From Bradyrhizobium sp. RD5-C2 (GTDB taxonomy: Bacteria; Pseudomonadota; Alphaproteobacteria; Rhizobiales; Xanthobacteraceae), in NCBI RefSeq assembly GCF_019972155.1, contig NZ_BOVL01000010.1:29172-93171 (forward strand): a stretch of DNA of 64,000 bases, given 5' to 3'. The notes beneath the pieces were generated by a model. It was given only the letters and a program-made list of their open reading frames with translations, was not told where the DNA came from and ran no database searches. The position numbers and the translations under genes were made by a program. How positions within the stretch are numbered: the stretch's first letter is position 1; each line of letters begins with the position of its first letter. Shown one piece after another: positions 21,486 to 30,689 of the stretch.

Positions 21486-21680
21486 ATGGGCACCATCGTT
21501 GAGTTTCCGGCGGATGCGGCCGCACGGCGGCCGAGCGCTGTCGGTGCTGCCGGTGAAGGCATGGGGACCGTGCTGATCCTTCCCGTCGTGCGGATCGAGC
21601 GAACGACGGAGGAGACCGGCGGTGGGCGCGGACCGGAGCAGGGCACTGCGCAGGGCCGTCGTCGCCGACGCCGCTCCTGA
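21486..21680 (+). CDS. Small protein of unknown function upstream of a lipoprotein gene
   Basis: A 64-residue protein starting MGTIVEFPADAAARRPS and ending in a basic QGRRRRRRS. There is no membrane segment. A GAGAGAACGGAAC purine run precedes the ATG. Its stop is 4 bp before the lipoprotein start, so the two are probably co-transcribed under the CtrA-box promoter. Not recognised as a named family. Confidence 0.6.
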   Translation: MGTIVEFPADAAARRPSAVGAAGEGMGTVLILPVVRIERTTEETGGGRGPEQGTAQGRRRRRRS

Positions 21681-21684
21681 TCCA

Positions 21685-22452
21685 ATGCCGGAATTTGCGC
21701 AGCGGACCGCCGCTCGGCGGTCATTCCCGGTGCTGATCCTGCTGCTTGCGGGCTCGGCGCTTGCGGGCTGTAGCGGCGGCGACTTCGGCCGCACCCGCGC
21801 CGACTTCCGCAACGACGACATGCATCGCTGGATGGGTGCCGAAGCGACCGGCAGCGTCGGCAAGAACGCCTCGCAATTCCAGCTCACCGAACACGAACGT
21901 CAGCTGCGCGATCTCGCCTATCAATTCATCGAGCCGCCGCTGTCGCGACCGGCGTGGAAGAGCGTGTTCGGCGATTACCAGCCGTTGCCTTCGCCGTGGC
22001 GGCAGAAGGTCGTGTTCGATCGCACGGCGTATGGCCGCAATCTGATCGACGAGCCGCATCGCTCGTTCGCCTCGCGCTATTCGCTGCTGATCGACCAGGT
22101 CCGCGACGACATCACGCGCTTCGAGCCGTTCTTCGCCACCGCGATCCAGGTGATCGAGCTCGATCGCAAGCGCAGTGCCAGCCTGAAGATGATCGCCGAC
22201 GTGTCGCCGCGCGAGAAGGCCGACGCGGTGGCGCGGATGGAAGAGAACACGCTGATCGTGCAATGGGTCCAGCAGAGCCTGGAGAGGCGGATCTCGTCCT
22301 ATCGCTGGGCGCTGGAGCGGCTGGTGATCCAGGCGCCTGACGGCATGGCCGCCGACGCCGAACGCCAGATCAACGAACTTGCCCGGCTCACCGCCAATGC
22401 GCCGCTCGTCTCAGGTCCGGTCACGGGCCAGGCCGTCGTGACGAAGGGCTAG
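21685..22452 (+). CDS. Predicted lipoprotein of unknown function
   Basis: About 255 residues from the ATG at 21685. The N-terminus has basic residues, a hydrophobic stretch VLILLLAGSALAG and a lipobox LAGC, followed by a helical soluble domain with HERQLRDLAYQFIEPP, DRTAYGRNLIDEPHRSF and a long helical C-terminal half (DVSPREKADAVARMEENTLI). Function unknown. It follows a small protein with a 4-bp gap and converges on the LysR gene (4-bp overlap of stops). Confidence 0.82.
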   Translation: MPEFAQRTAARRSFPVLILLLAGSALAGCSGGDFGRTRADFRNDDMHRWMGAEATGSVGKNASQFQLTEHERQLRDLAYQFIEPPLSRPAWKSVFGDYQPLPSPWRQKVVFDRTAYGRNLIDEPHRSFASRYSLLIDQVRDDITRFEPFFATAIQVIELDRKRSASLKMIADVSPREKADAVARMEENTLIVQWVQQSLERRISSYRWALERLVIQAPDGMAADAERQINELARLTANAPLVSGPVTGQAVVTKG

Positions 22453-23306
22453 GCCCGCTTCGCTTTCCGCTCTGATTTGACCGCGCGGCTGCTCGCCTGC
22501 CGCGGCAGGCTCGTAATGAACTCCTTCAGCGCGTCGGAGGGCGGGTGCGCCGAGGGATAGGCGAGGCCGACCTGGCGCGTGACGTCGATCTCGATCGCAC
22601 GCACCGCCACATCCGGATTGCCGCGCGCCACGCCTTCGGGAACGATCGCAACGCCAACCCCGGCCGCGACCAGCGCCATCGCCCACTCCTCCGATTCCGC
22701 GATCGCCACCGGCCTGCGTGGCGGCGCGGTGCGCTTGAAGAACTCCTGCTGCTCGCAATGGCAGCGATCGATCATCGGAACGCCTGCGAAGTCGGTGGTC
22801 CGGAGCGTCTCTTTGAGGGTCAGTGGATGCGACGGCGGCAATGCCGCGACGTAGCGTTCGCTCCAGAGCGGGATGAAGTGCTCGCCGGCGTTGATCATGG
22901 TCTTGGCGACGATCCGCGCGTCGGCCTTCTCATTGGCGGCGACCAGCCGAAGCGCGAGGTCGGCGTTGGCCGTCAGCGGCTTCAGCAGCGCGATCGTCCG
23001 CGCCTGATCGAGCGTGCGCAACAGGCCGAGCGTCAGCGGCTGCCTTGTCACGGGTTTGCGAAACAGGTTTCGCGCCGCGTCCGCCTCGTCGATGATCCTG
23101 CGGGCGACGCCGTGAAACTGCGCGGCCGACTCCGTCGGCGCCATGCCCTTCTTGTGCCGGATGAACAGCGTGGTGCCGAGCTCGGCCTCGAGATGGGTGA
23201 TCGCCGCCGAGATCGACGGCTGAGAGATGAAGCAGCGCTTCGCCGCGGCGGTCAGGTTGCGTTCGCGGTAGACCGCGGCGAAATAGCGGAGTTCGCGGAT
23301 ATCCAT
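22449..23306 (-). CDS. LysR family transcriptional regulator
   Basis: A 285-residue regulator. The winged HTH is at the N-terminus (IRELRYFAAVYRERNLTAAAKRC, FISQPSISAAITHLEAELG) and the periplasmic-binding-like effector domain fills the rest (for example PSHPLTLKETLRTTDFAGVP). It is transcribed away from an MBL hydrolase, the usual arrangement of a LysR regulator with its target; a T-N11-A palindrome lies between them. The ligand cannot be deduced. Confidence 0.93.
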   Translation of the reverse strand: MDIRELRYFAAVYRERNLTAAAKRCFISQPSISAAITHLEAELGTTLFIRHKKGMAPTESAAQFHGVARRIIDEADAARNLFRKPVTRQPLTLGLLRTLDQARTIALLKPLTANADLALRLVAANEKADARIVAKTMINAGEHFIPLWSERYVAALPPSHPLTLKETLRTTDFAGVPMIDRCHCEQQEFFKRTAPPRRPVAIAESEEWAMALVAAGVGVAIVPEGVARGNPDVAVRAIEIDVTRQVGLAYPSAHPPSDALKEFITSLPRQASSRAVKSERKAKRA

Positions 23307-23315
23307 AGGGCTGTC

Positions 23316-23330
23316 CTATCGTATCGATAG
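23316..23330. promoter_or_regulatory. LysR-type operator candidate
   Basis: Palindrome CTATCG-TAT-CGATAG with the T-N11-A spacing typical of LysR boxes, directly upstream of the LysR start and 67 bp before the divergent MBL gene. Confidence 0.55.
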
Positions 23331-23397
23331 AGATACAATATTTTACCTATGGAAACGCAGGTGGCAAGGCTGTGCTGAATTCAGCAGAGGAAGGGTC

Positions 23398-24240
23398 ATG
23401 CGCATCCACCATCTCAACACCGGCACCATGTGCCCGATCGGCAAGCGGCTCGTGAACGGCAGCGGCAGCATTTTCCAGCGGGCGCGGATGGTCTGTCACT
23501 GCCTGCTCGTGGAGAGCAATGACGGCCTCGTGCTGGTCGACACCGGGATCGGGCTCGACGACATCGGCGACCCGCCGCGGCTCGGCCGCAAATGGGTGCG
23601 CCAGACGACGCCGCGGCTCGATCCGACCGAGACGGCGGTGCGGCAGGTCAAGGCGCTCGGCTTCTCGCCCGACGATGTGCGGCATCTGTTGCTGACGCAT
23701 CTCGATCGCGACCACGCCGGGGGCGTGCCGGACTTTGCGAAGGCCAAGGTGCACGTTCATCGCAAGGAGTACGATATGGCGGTGACGCATCAGGTCGCGC
23801 CGCCGGAAGGCCGCTACATCACGGCGCAGTGGAAGCACGGGCCGGATTGGGCGTTCTACGGCGCCGATGGCGAGGACTGGTTCGGCTTCATGGGTGTGCG
23901 GGCGCTCGGCGATCGCGAGCCGGACATTCTGATGATCCCGCTGCCGGGCCACACGCTCGGCCATTGTGGGATCGCGGTGCGCGACAAGGACAAATGGCTG
24001 CTGCACGCCGGCGATGCCTATTTCCATCACGCGCAGCTCGATGCCCGGCCGCGGATCCCACTGGTGCTCGGCATGTTCCAGCGCCGCGCCGACATGGATC
24101 GCGCGACGCGGATCCAGAACCAGGAGCGGCTGCGCCAGTTGAAGGCGGCGCATGGCGCTGATGTCACGATCGTCAACAGCCATGATCCCGTCGACTACGA
24201 GAGCTGCCGTTGCGGCCGGCACGCGCTGGCTGCGCGCTAG
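23398..24240 (+). CDS. MBL-fold metallo-hydrolase (AiiA/lactonase-like)
   Basis: A 280-residue metallo-beta-lactamase-fold hydrolase. The metal motif THLDRDHAGG is near residue 100, the GHTLGHCGI strand with the third His near 184, and the Asp ligand in HAGDAYFHH near 202. The pattern resembles N-acyl homoserine lactonase-type proteins, but the substrate is not deducible. AGAGGAAGGG lies just upstream of the ATG. It is divergent from a LysR gene and probably controlled by it. Confidence 0.9.
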   Translation: MRIHHLNTGTMCPIGKRLVNGSGSIFQRARMVCHCLLVESNDGLVLVDTGIGLDDIGDPPRLGRKWVRQTTPRLDPTETAVRQVKALGFSPDDVRHLLLTHLDRDHAGGVPDFAKAKVHVHRKEYDMAVTHQVAPPEGRYITAQWKHGPDWAFYGADGEDWFGFMGVRALGDREPDILMIPLPGHTLGHCGIAVRDKDKWLLHAGDAYFHHAQLDARPRIPLVLGMFQRRADMDRATRIQNQERLRQLKAAHGADVTIVNSHDPVDYESCRCGRHALAAR

Positions 24241-24860
24241 CGCTTGTTGCGCGCCGCAGGTGGCGGAGCCGGAGCGGGCAGCGGCGGCGGTGCTTCCTGC
24301 TTCGTCGCGACCGGTTCGGTTTGCAATTTGCAGGACGAGGCCGCGAGCGAGGCCTGCGCCTGCGGCATCAGGCCGGGCTCCGGCGCCAGCGCCTTCAGCA
24401 GGATCAGGCCGGTCGAGGTCGGCGAGTCGATGATCAGCCGGTCGGCCGCGGTGACTTCCTCGTCCTCCGGCAGTTCGTTGTGCTGCGCTTCCGTCATCAG
24501 ATCGAGCTCGATCACCTTCTTGCCGGCGGAGCGATCGTTGATCGCGTAATAGGCGACCTCATTGCGGGTGTAGAACGACACCGACGTATAGGCCTGGCTG
24601 ACCGGCACCGTGAGCTTGAGCGGCCCGGTGGAGAGATCGTAGCGGCAGATCGCCACCGCGAAGGCCGGATCCATCAGCGGCATCGGCGAGTTGCTCGGGT
24701 CGGCCAGCGGCAGCTGCGTCACCTCGTTGAGCTTGGTCATCGGCGTCAGCCGCGAATAGGCGTCCTGCGAGGCGATCCGCGGCAGCGCCAGCACACTGAC
24801 GAGATGCACCACGCCGCCGAGCAGCACGCCTGCGAGGATCGTGAACAGCACGCGGATCAT
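24237..24860 (-). CDS. DUF1254-type membrane protein
   Basis: A 207-residue protein with an N-terminal membrane helix (VLFTILAGVLLGGVVHLVSVLAL), the DUF1254-like core (FAVAICRYDLSTGPLKLTVPVSQAYTSVSFYTR) and a proline-rich C-terminus. Its ATG overlaps the DUF1214 gene stop by 4 bp, and the two together resemble the DUF1254/DUF1214 pair seen in one polypeptide elsewhere. The function of these domains is unknown. Confidence 0.83.
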   Translation of the reverse strand: MIRVLFTILAGVLLGGVVHLVSVLALPRIASQDAYSRLTPMTKLNEVTQLPLADPSNSPMPLMDPAFAVAICRYDLSTGPLKLTVPVSQAYTSVSFYTRNEVAYYAINDRSAGKKVIELDLMTEAQHNELPEDEEVTAADRLIIDSPTSTGLILLKALAPEPGLMPQAQASLAASSCKLQTEPVATKQEAPPPLPAPAPPPAARNKR

Positions 24861-25435
24861 GGGCAGCCCGTCGTTGCGATCGAGGGCATCGGCGCGTCGC
24901 GTTGGGTCCGGGTCGCGACCCCGACCGGCGTGTCGTAGAGGCGCAGCATCAGCGCGTAGCGCTCGATGCCGCCGGTCGGCAGCCAGTTGCCGGCGCGCGA
25001 GCGCGAGGCGATGTGGATCTCGAACGTGCCGTCGGAGGCGCGCATGATCTCCTGGCTGGTGAAGCCGTAGCGCTGCAGCGAATTGGCAACGAGGTGGCCC
25101 TTGCGGTCGAACAGTGTCAGCGTCCAGAACCGCGCCGCCGGCGTCACCCCGCTGACCACAATATCGCAGCGGCCGTCGAGCGGCTTGTTCTTGTCATCCA
25201 TAGTGGCCGAGAACGCGATGCCGTCGCCGGTGCCGATCGGCAGCTCGCCGCTGCGCGCGATGGTGGCGCGCGAATAGGGGTCGACGTCGGACGTGCCGTT
25301 CTTCGGCCGCGCGGTCCAGGCGCCGATCTTCAGCGTGCCGAGATCGGTGCCGCGCGTCGCCGTCGCGTAGGTCAGGCCGAGGCCGACGGCCGTGGCGATG
25401 ACGAGTGCCAGCAAGGTGGTGAGGAGGAGCCGCAC
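24857..25435 (-). CDS. DUF1214-type membrane protein
   Basis: About 192 residues starting with GTG at 25433-25435 (VRLLLTTLLALVIATAVGLGL, a signal anchor). The DUF1214 core follows: LGTLKIGAWTARPKNGTSDVDPYSRA, then FWTLTLFDRKGHLVANSLQRYG and EIHIASRSRAGNWLPTGG. Such domains are beta-sandwich-like and of unknown role. It begins 1 bp after the penicillin-binding protein stop and overlaps the DUF1254 gene, so three genes form one transcription unit. Confidence 0.83.
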   Translation of the reverse strand: MRLLLTTLLALVIATAVGLGLTYATATRGTDLGTLKIGAWTARPKNGTSDVDPYSRATIARSGELPIGTGDGIAFSATMDDKNKPLDGRCDIVVSGVTPAARFWTLTLFDRKGHLVANSLQRYGFTSQEIMRASDGTFEIHIASRSRAGNWLPTGGIERYALMLRLYDTPVGVATRTQRDAPMPSIATTGCP

Positions 25436-25436
25436 G

Positions 25437-27713
25437 TCAGTTCTTGCGTGGCGCAGGAGTTGTTGTCGCGCCGTCCGGTCCGGCCGCGGCAATGTAATTT
25501 TCCGGGAACGCCAGCGCGCTCGAGGATTCCGGCTTGCCGGCCTTCGAGGGCTCGTTCAGCGTGGTCTTGTTGGCCGTCTTGGCGGCGTCGTCGAGCAGCT
25601 TCTCGACCCGCACCAGGATATCTGCGCCACGCTTGGTCAGAACCGGCGGCGGACCCGGCTTAGTCTCCAGCACGCGCGGCGCCGCGTTGGCCTGGGCATT
25701 GGCCTGCGCCGGCTGCGGCGGCAGTTTCTGGCCCATGCCGACGCCGACGAGTTCTTTGACTTCCACGCCCTGATGCGCGGTCACCATGATGTCGTGCCAG
25801 GTCTGCGCCGGCAGCGAGCCGCCGGTCATGCGGTTGGTCGGCGAATAGTCGTCATTGCCGTACCAGACCGCGCAGGTGAAGTTGCCGGTGTAGCCGACGA
25901 ACCAGGCGTCGCGATAGGCGTTGGTGGTGCCGGTCTTGCCCGCGGTCGGAATGCCGTCGAGCGCGGCGCGGCGCGCGGTGCCTTCGCTGACCACGTGGCT
26001 CATCATGCCGGCCATGTCGGCGGCGATGTTCGGCGGAATGGCTTGCCGCGGCTTCGGACCGTCGCGGTCCCAGCGCCACACCAGATCGCCGGCGCCGGTG
26101 CGCACTTCGAGCACCGAATGCGGCGTCACCGCCTTGCCGCGGTTCGGGAAGGTCGCATACGCCACCGCGTGTTCGATCACCGTGACCTCGTCGGAGCCGA
26201 TCGGCAGCGACGGCGTGTCGGGCAGCGGCGCCTTGAGGCCGAAGCGGCGTGCGACCTCGACGATCTTGGCGCGGCCGGCCTTCGGGCCTTCCTTGCCGCC
26301 CAGCATGATCGAGAGCTTGACCGGCACCACGTTGATCGAGCGCGTGATCGCCTGCGTCAGCGTGACCTGACCCGAATAGGAATGGCCATAGTTCTGCGGG
26401 CACCAATTGCCGATGCAGACCGGGCCGTCGACCACCTTCGAGTTCGGCGTGAAGCCGTTCAGCAGCGCCGTGGTGTAGACGTAGGGCTTGAACGACGAGC
26501 CCGGCTGGCGATAGGCGTCGACGGCGCGGTTGAACTGGCTCGCGCCGTAGTCGCGGCCGCCGACCATGGCGCGGATGCCGCCGTCGAGATCGGACACCAC
26601 GGTCGCGGCCTGCGTCGCGTGATAATCGCGTCCGAACTGGCGGAGCTGGTTCTCGATCGCTTCCTCGGCCGCCTTCTGCACGTTCATGTCGATCGCGGTG
26701 CGGACCACGAAGACGCGCTCGGTGTAGGATTTCGGGAACGTGTCGACCAGCTTGCGCATCTCGTCGAAGGCGTAGTCGAGATAGTAGTTCGGCGAATTCT
26801 CGTCGCGCCGGTCGACCGCGACCGCCGGATTGCGGCGGGCGCCGAACACCTGGCCCTCGGTCATGAAGCCGGCATCCACCAGATTGTCGAGCACGACGTT
26901 GGCGCGGGCGCGGGCCGCGGGCAGGTTGATGTGCGGGGCGTATTTGGTCGGCGCCTTGAACAGGCCGGCGAGCATCGCGGCTTCCGCGAGGTTCACGTCG
27001 CGCACCGACTTGTTGAAATAGAAATGCGCCGCGCCGTCGACGCCGAAAGTGCCGCCGCCCATATAGGCGCGGTCGAGATAGAGCTTCAGGATCTCGTTCT
27101 TGGTCAGCCGCGTTTCCAGCCAGATCGCAAGGAAGGCTTCCTTCACCTTGCGCTCGATGGTGCGCTCGTTGTTCAGAAACAGGTTCTTGGCGAGCTGCTG
27201 GGTGATCGACGAACCGCCCTGGCGGACGCCGCCGGCTTGCGCGTTGGTGACGAGCGCGCGGGCGAGGCCCGGAACGTCGATGCCGAAATGGTCATAGAAG
27301 CGGCGGTCTTCGGTCGCGAGCGTCGCCTTGATCAGATTGTCCGGAAAGTCTTCCAGCGGGATCGAGTCATTATGCTTGATGCCGCGGCTGCCGATCGGGT
27401 TGCCGTAGCGGTCGAGGAAGGTCACCGCGAGGTCGGACTTCTTCAGCCAGTCCTCGTCGGCGGTCTCGCGGAAGGCGGGGATCGCCAGCGTCAGCATCAG
27501 GATCATGCCGCCGAGCCCAAGCGTCGCGGCCTCCGACAGTGGCTCGATGAACACCCAGCGCTTCCAGCGGCCGACATAGAAGCGGTCCATGAAGGTGGAA
27601 TAGCGCTCGTAGAGTTCGCGCAGGCCCTTGCCCGACGAGAACAGCGTCGAGTCGATACGCGCATCGAGGTCCAGGAAGAAATTCCGGATCTTCTGTTTCC
27701 AATGCGACGGCAT
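25437..27713 (-). CDS. Class A penicillin-binding protein (PBP1A-like)
   Basis: A 758-residue bifunctional peptidoglycan synthase. A membrane anchor (LGLGGMILMLTLAI) precedes the GT51 glycosyltransferase domain with ATEDRRFYDHFGID (catalytic Glu) and GGSSITQQLAKNLFL. The transpeptidase has the SxxK motif in QPGSSFKPYVY, SIN in TRSINVVP, and KTGTT in AGKTGTTNAYRDAW. The C-terminal 120 residues are basic and proline-rich. I chose the ATG at 27711-27713 (MPSHWKQ); a GTG 20 codons upstream is open in the same frame. It leads the DUF1214/DUF1254 pair. Confidence 0.94.
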   Translation of the reverse strand: MPSHWKQKIRNFFLDLDARIDSTLFSSGKGLRELYERYSTFMDRFYVGRWKRWVFIEPLSEAATLGLGGMILMLTLAIPAFRETADEDWLKKSDLAVTFLDRYGNPIGSRGIKHNDSIPLEDFPDNLIKATLATEDRRFYDHFGIDVPGLARALVTNAQAGGVRQGGSSITQQLAKNLFLNNERTIERKVKEAFLAIWLETRLTKNEILKLYLDRAYMGGGTFGVDGAAHFYFNKSVRDVNLAEAAMLAGLFKAPTKYAPHINLPAARARANVVLDNLVDAGFMTEGQVFGARRNPAVAVDRRDENSPNYYLDYAFDEMRKLVDTFPKSYTERVFVVRTAIDMNVQKAAEEAIENQLRQFGRDYHATQAATVVSDLDGGIRAMVGGRDYGASQFNRAVDAYRQPGSSFKPYVYTTALLNGFTPNSKVVDGPVCIGNWCPQNYGHSYSGQVTLTQAITRSINVVPVKLSIMLGGKEGPKAGRAKIVEVARRFGLKAPLPDTPSLPIGSDEVTVIEHAVAYATFPNRGKAVTPHSVLEVRTGAGDLVWRWDRDGPKPRQAIPPNIAADMAGMMSHVVSEGTARRAALDGIPTAGKTGTTNAYRDAWFVGYTGNFTCAVWYGNDDYSPTNRMTGGSLPAQTWHDIMVTAHQGVEVKELVGVGMGQKLPPQPAQANAQANAAPRVLETKPGPPPVLTKRGADILVRVEKLLDDAAKTANKTTLNEPSKAGKPESSSALAFPENYIAAAGPDGATTTPAPRKN

Positions 27714-28000
27714 GATCTGAAGGACCGGACCCTTGATCAGTTCGACAGCGCTGCGGGCGCCCGAAACGGGCACAGGCCAGCGTCTTGCTTCGATGTTGCG
27801 GCAATCCCAAGGCGCTTTTGCGTCGTTGGGGACTCGTTCGTTGTTCTATCCGAGCGGCTGCCATAAACCAATGGCGCGGCTTGTGAATTTAATGAAAGCC
27901 CTAACGCTGCCCACCGGCTTTTTCGACCCCGCAATATCACCCCCTTGCGGAGGGAGCGCCGGCGTCCCAAGAAGAGCTTTACCGCCATGTCAGGGATATC

Positions 28001-28522
28001 ATGACCGCACCGCCCAAGCGCCCGTCGGGCCAGGAGGGATTCTTCTGGAAAACCAAGACGTTGGAACAGATGTCCAACGCCGAATGGGAAAGCCTGTGTG
28101 ACGGCTGCGCACGTTGCTGCCTGGAGAAGCTCGAGGACGAGGACACCGGCAAGATCTATTTCACCCATATCTCCTGCAAGCTGCTCGATTCCGGCCTGTG
28201 CACCTGCAAGGACTATCCGAGCCGCTCCGACCAGGTGCCGGATTGCGTCCGCCTGACGCCCGAGAACGTCCGGACGCTGAACTGGCTGCCGCCGAGCTGC
28301 GGCTACCGGCTGGTGGCCGAGGGGCGGGACCTTTACTGGTGGCATCCCCTGATCTCCGGCGATCCCAACACCGTGCATGAAGCCGGGGTCTCGGTGCGCG
28401 GGCGGGTGGAGGGCACCGAACTCGACGTCAACGACGCCGATCTCGAGGATCACATCGTGCGCTGGCCGGCCCTGCTGCCGAAACGGGCACAATTGAAGAA
28501 GCGGCCCAAGGCCTCCAAGTAA
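28001..28522 (+). CDS. YcgN/UPF0260-type cysteine-cluster protein
   Basis: A 173-residue protein with the cysteine pattern of UPF0260/Ycg[17 protein letters not shown] near residue 34, [18 protein letters not shown] near 60, [13 protein letters not shown] near 82 and a [23 protein letters not shown] segment. The cysteines could bind iron or zinc. The family has no established function. The gene ends about 20 bp before a hairpin. Confidence 0.9.
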   Translation: MTAPPKRPSGQEGFFWKTKTLEQMSNAEWESLCDGCARCCLEKLEDEDTGKIYFTHISCKLLDSGLCTCKDYPSRSDQVPDCVRLTPENVRTLNWLPPSCGYRLVAEGRDLYWWHPLISGDPNTVHEAGVSVRGRVEGTELDVNDADLEDHIVRWPALLPKRAQLKKRPKASK

Positions 28523-28541
28523 ATTTTCACGACAGAACGAC

Positions 28542-28565
28542 GCCGGCGCGAGAGCTGGCGCCGGC
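28542..28565. terminator. Hairpin after the YcgN-like gene
   Basis: Stem GCCGGCGC / GCGCCGGC (8 bp) with an 8-base loop, 20 bp after the stop. No T run follows, so termination is only plausible. Confidence 0.5.
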
Positions 28566-28714
28566 ATTGTCGCGATCACGTCACCGCGAGAACAGTGCGG
28601 TGGGATGCACCCATGCGCTGAGGTGCCTGCCTCAGCAACGAATTGCTGCATAAATTGCGGATCAGAGCATGATTCCATCGCGGCACGCGCCCGCGCAGCA
28701 GCATTACGCCCCAA

Positions 28715-30307
28715 ATGAACAAGTATGAACGGCAGAGCCGTTTTCCTGCCGACCAAGAAACATTGCCTGACGACATTGCCGCAGAGCTGTCTCACCTCCC
28801 GACCGAGGTGATCGAACTCAGCGACGCGCCGCCGCTGGCGCCGCCGGCGCCGCTCAATCCGGACGAAGTCCGCACCATCGTGATCAGCCTGATGCTGACG
28901 ATGTTCCTGGCCGCGCTCGACCAGACCATCGTCGCGACCGCGCTGCCGACGATCGGGCGCCAGTTTCACGACGTCACCAACCTGTCCTGGGTGATCACGG
29001 CCTATCTGCTCGCCTCGACCGCGGTGGCGCCGGTGTTCGGCACGCTGAGCGACATCTATGGCCGCCGCGTCATGATCATCACTTCGCTCAGCCTGTTCGT
29101 GGTCGGCTCGGTGCTGTGCGCGATCGCGCCCAGCATGACCATGCTGATCATTGCCCGCGGCCTGCAGGGCCTCGGCGGCGGCGGCATCATGCCGGTGGTG
29201 CAGACCGTGATCTCCGACGTGGTGACCCCGCGCGAGCGTGGCCGCTACCAGGCCTATTTCTCCAGCGTCTGGATGGCCGGCGGCATTCTCGGCCCGGTGG
29301 TCGGCGGCGTGTTCGCCGAGCATCTGCACTGGTCGATGATCTTCTGGATCAACCTGCCGCTCGCGGCGGCGGCGCTGGCGCTGCTGCTGCCGAAGATGAG
29401 CAAGATCCCGGTGTTCCACCGCAAGCGCAAGGTCGACTGGCTCGGCGGCGTGCTGCTGATGGCCTCGGCCGTCGTGTTGATGCTGGTGCTGACCTGGGGC
29501 GGCACGCGTCTCTCGTGGCTGTCGCCGACCATTACCGCGATGATTGGCGCCTCGATCGCGCTCGCCGGCGCCTTCGTCTGGCACGCGCGCCGCGCCGACG
29601 AGCCGTTCCTGCCGCTGTCGCTGCTCGGCGGCTCGGTGGTGCCGTTCGCAATGGGCGCGGGCGGCTGCGCGCTCGGCGCCATGGTCGGGCTCACCGTGCA
29701 CCTGCCGCTCTATTACGAGGTGGTCTATCACCTCACCGCCAGCGAGGCCGGCCTTGCGCTGATCCCGCTCGCGGCGATCTCGACCTTCGGTGCGGCGATC
29801 GCCGGCCGGACCATGGCGAAGGCCAAGCATTACAAGCGTGTCGCGATCGTCGGCACCTCGGTGGCTGCGATCTGCGCCGTCGGCATGGCCGTGACGACGC
29901 TGCCGCTGTGGGGATTGCTGCTGTTGATGAGCGTGTTCGCGCTCGGGCTCGGCACCACATTCCCGATCAGCGTGGTGTCGCTGCAGAACGCGGTGGCGCG
30001 CCCGCAGGTCGGCACCGTGACCGGTGCGATGAACTTCTTCCGCGCCATGATGGCGTCCTTCACGGTTGCCGCCTTCACCACGATCCTGCTGATGACGCTC
30101 GGGACCGACATCTCGCTTGCCGGCGAGCATCATGCCGCGTCCGCCGGCAGCGTCGGCGCGATCCCGATGGCCGACATGATCACCGCATTCCGCTACGTGT
30201 TCGGCGCCGCCGCCGTACTGCTGACCACGGCGTCCATCTGCATGATCACGATGGAAGAACGCCCGCTCGCCGGTCCCGCCGCGCAGCCGGTCGAGATGGC
30301 GGAGTAG
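28715..30307 (+). CDS. DHA2-family multidrug efflux MFS transporter
   Basis: A 530-residue polytopic protein with about 14 hydrophobic segments, the size and pattern of the DHA2 (EmrB/QacA) family. Motif C-like LDQTIVATALPTIGRQF is near residue 68, and motif A-like DIYGRRVMIITSLSLF is in the loop near residue 112, followed by GLQGLGGGGIMPVVQTVISD. The N-terminal 60 residues are polar. Proton-coupled export of hydrophobic compounds is the family role; the substrate is unknown. It is a single gene, followed by palindromic repeats. Confidence 0.92.
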   Translation: MNKYERQSRFPADQETLPDDIAAELSHLPTEVIELSDAPPLAPPAPLNPDEVRTIVISLMLTMFLAALDQTIVATALPTIGRQFHDVTNLSWVITAYLLASTAVAPVFGTLSDIYGRRVMIITSLSLFVVGSVLCAIAPSMTMLIIARGLQGLGGGGIMPVVQTVISDVVTPRERGRYQAYFSSVWMAGGILGPVVGGVFAEHLHWSMIFWINLPLAAAALALLLPKMSKIPVFHRKRKVDWLGGVLLMASAVVLMLVLTWGGTRLSWLSPTITAMIGASIALAGAFVWHARRADEPFLPLSLLGGSVVPFAMGAGGCALGAMVGLTVHLPLYYEVVYHLTASEAGLALIPLAAISTFGAAIAGRTMAKAKHYKRVAIVGTSVAAICAVGMAVTTLPLWGLLLLMSVFALGLGTTFPISVVSLQNAVARPQVGTVTGAMNFFRAMMASFTVAAFTTILLMTLGTDISLAGEHHAASAGSVGAIPMADMITAFRYVFGAAAVLLTTASICMITMEERPLAGPAAQPVEMAE

Positions 30308-30325
30308 GGCGGGTTCACCCTTGCT

Positions 30326-30495
30326 GTCGTCCTGGCGAAAGCCAGGACGACGATGACGATGGTTCTCGATTCAAGTTGTCATACCACGCGGTGTCATCAC
30401 CCGCGCATGCGGGTGATCCAGTATTCCAGAGACGCTTGAGTTCAATCCGATAGGCCGCGGCGTACTGGATCGCCCGGTCGAGCCGGGCGATGACA
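30326..30495. repeat. Cluster of palindromic repeats (REP/BIME-like)
   Basis: First an 11-bp stem with a GAAA loop (GTCGTCCTGGC / GCCAGGACGAC, 30326-30351). Then two related units in opposite orientation: 30392-30427 and 30456-30495, which share TGTCATC(A/G)CCCG and a GATCCAGTA border and each contain a 9-bp hairpin. The arrangement is that of dispersed intergenic palindromes of Bradyrhizobium-type genomes. The first hairpin could also terminate the MFS transcript. Confidence 0.7.
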
Positions 30496-30689
30496 GCTGT
30501 GGATGATCGGCCCTACGCTTTATTCCCGCGCTGCCTCATATTTATTCAGCCACAAAACGCCGACCCACTACTTTAGTTGTCGTCCATGCATGGCGATCTG
30601 CGCGCAGTTTCACTTGCTGCGCATTTTGTCGCAGCTATAGTCCGGCCCCAAGAGCTCGAAGCAGCCGAACAAAAGAGGAGAGAAACAGG

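Noticed and set aside
25392..27866. Plus-strand frame of 824 codons opposite the penicillin-binding protein
   Set aside because: Antisense shadow of a GC-rich gene; no recognisable domain, Arg/Asp/Val-rich.
27737..30133. Long minus-strand frame of 798 codons opposite the YcgN-like and MFS genes
   Set aside because: Composition is that of an antisense shadow (rich in Arg, His, Gln, Asp) and the sense strand carries two clear gene families.
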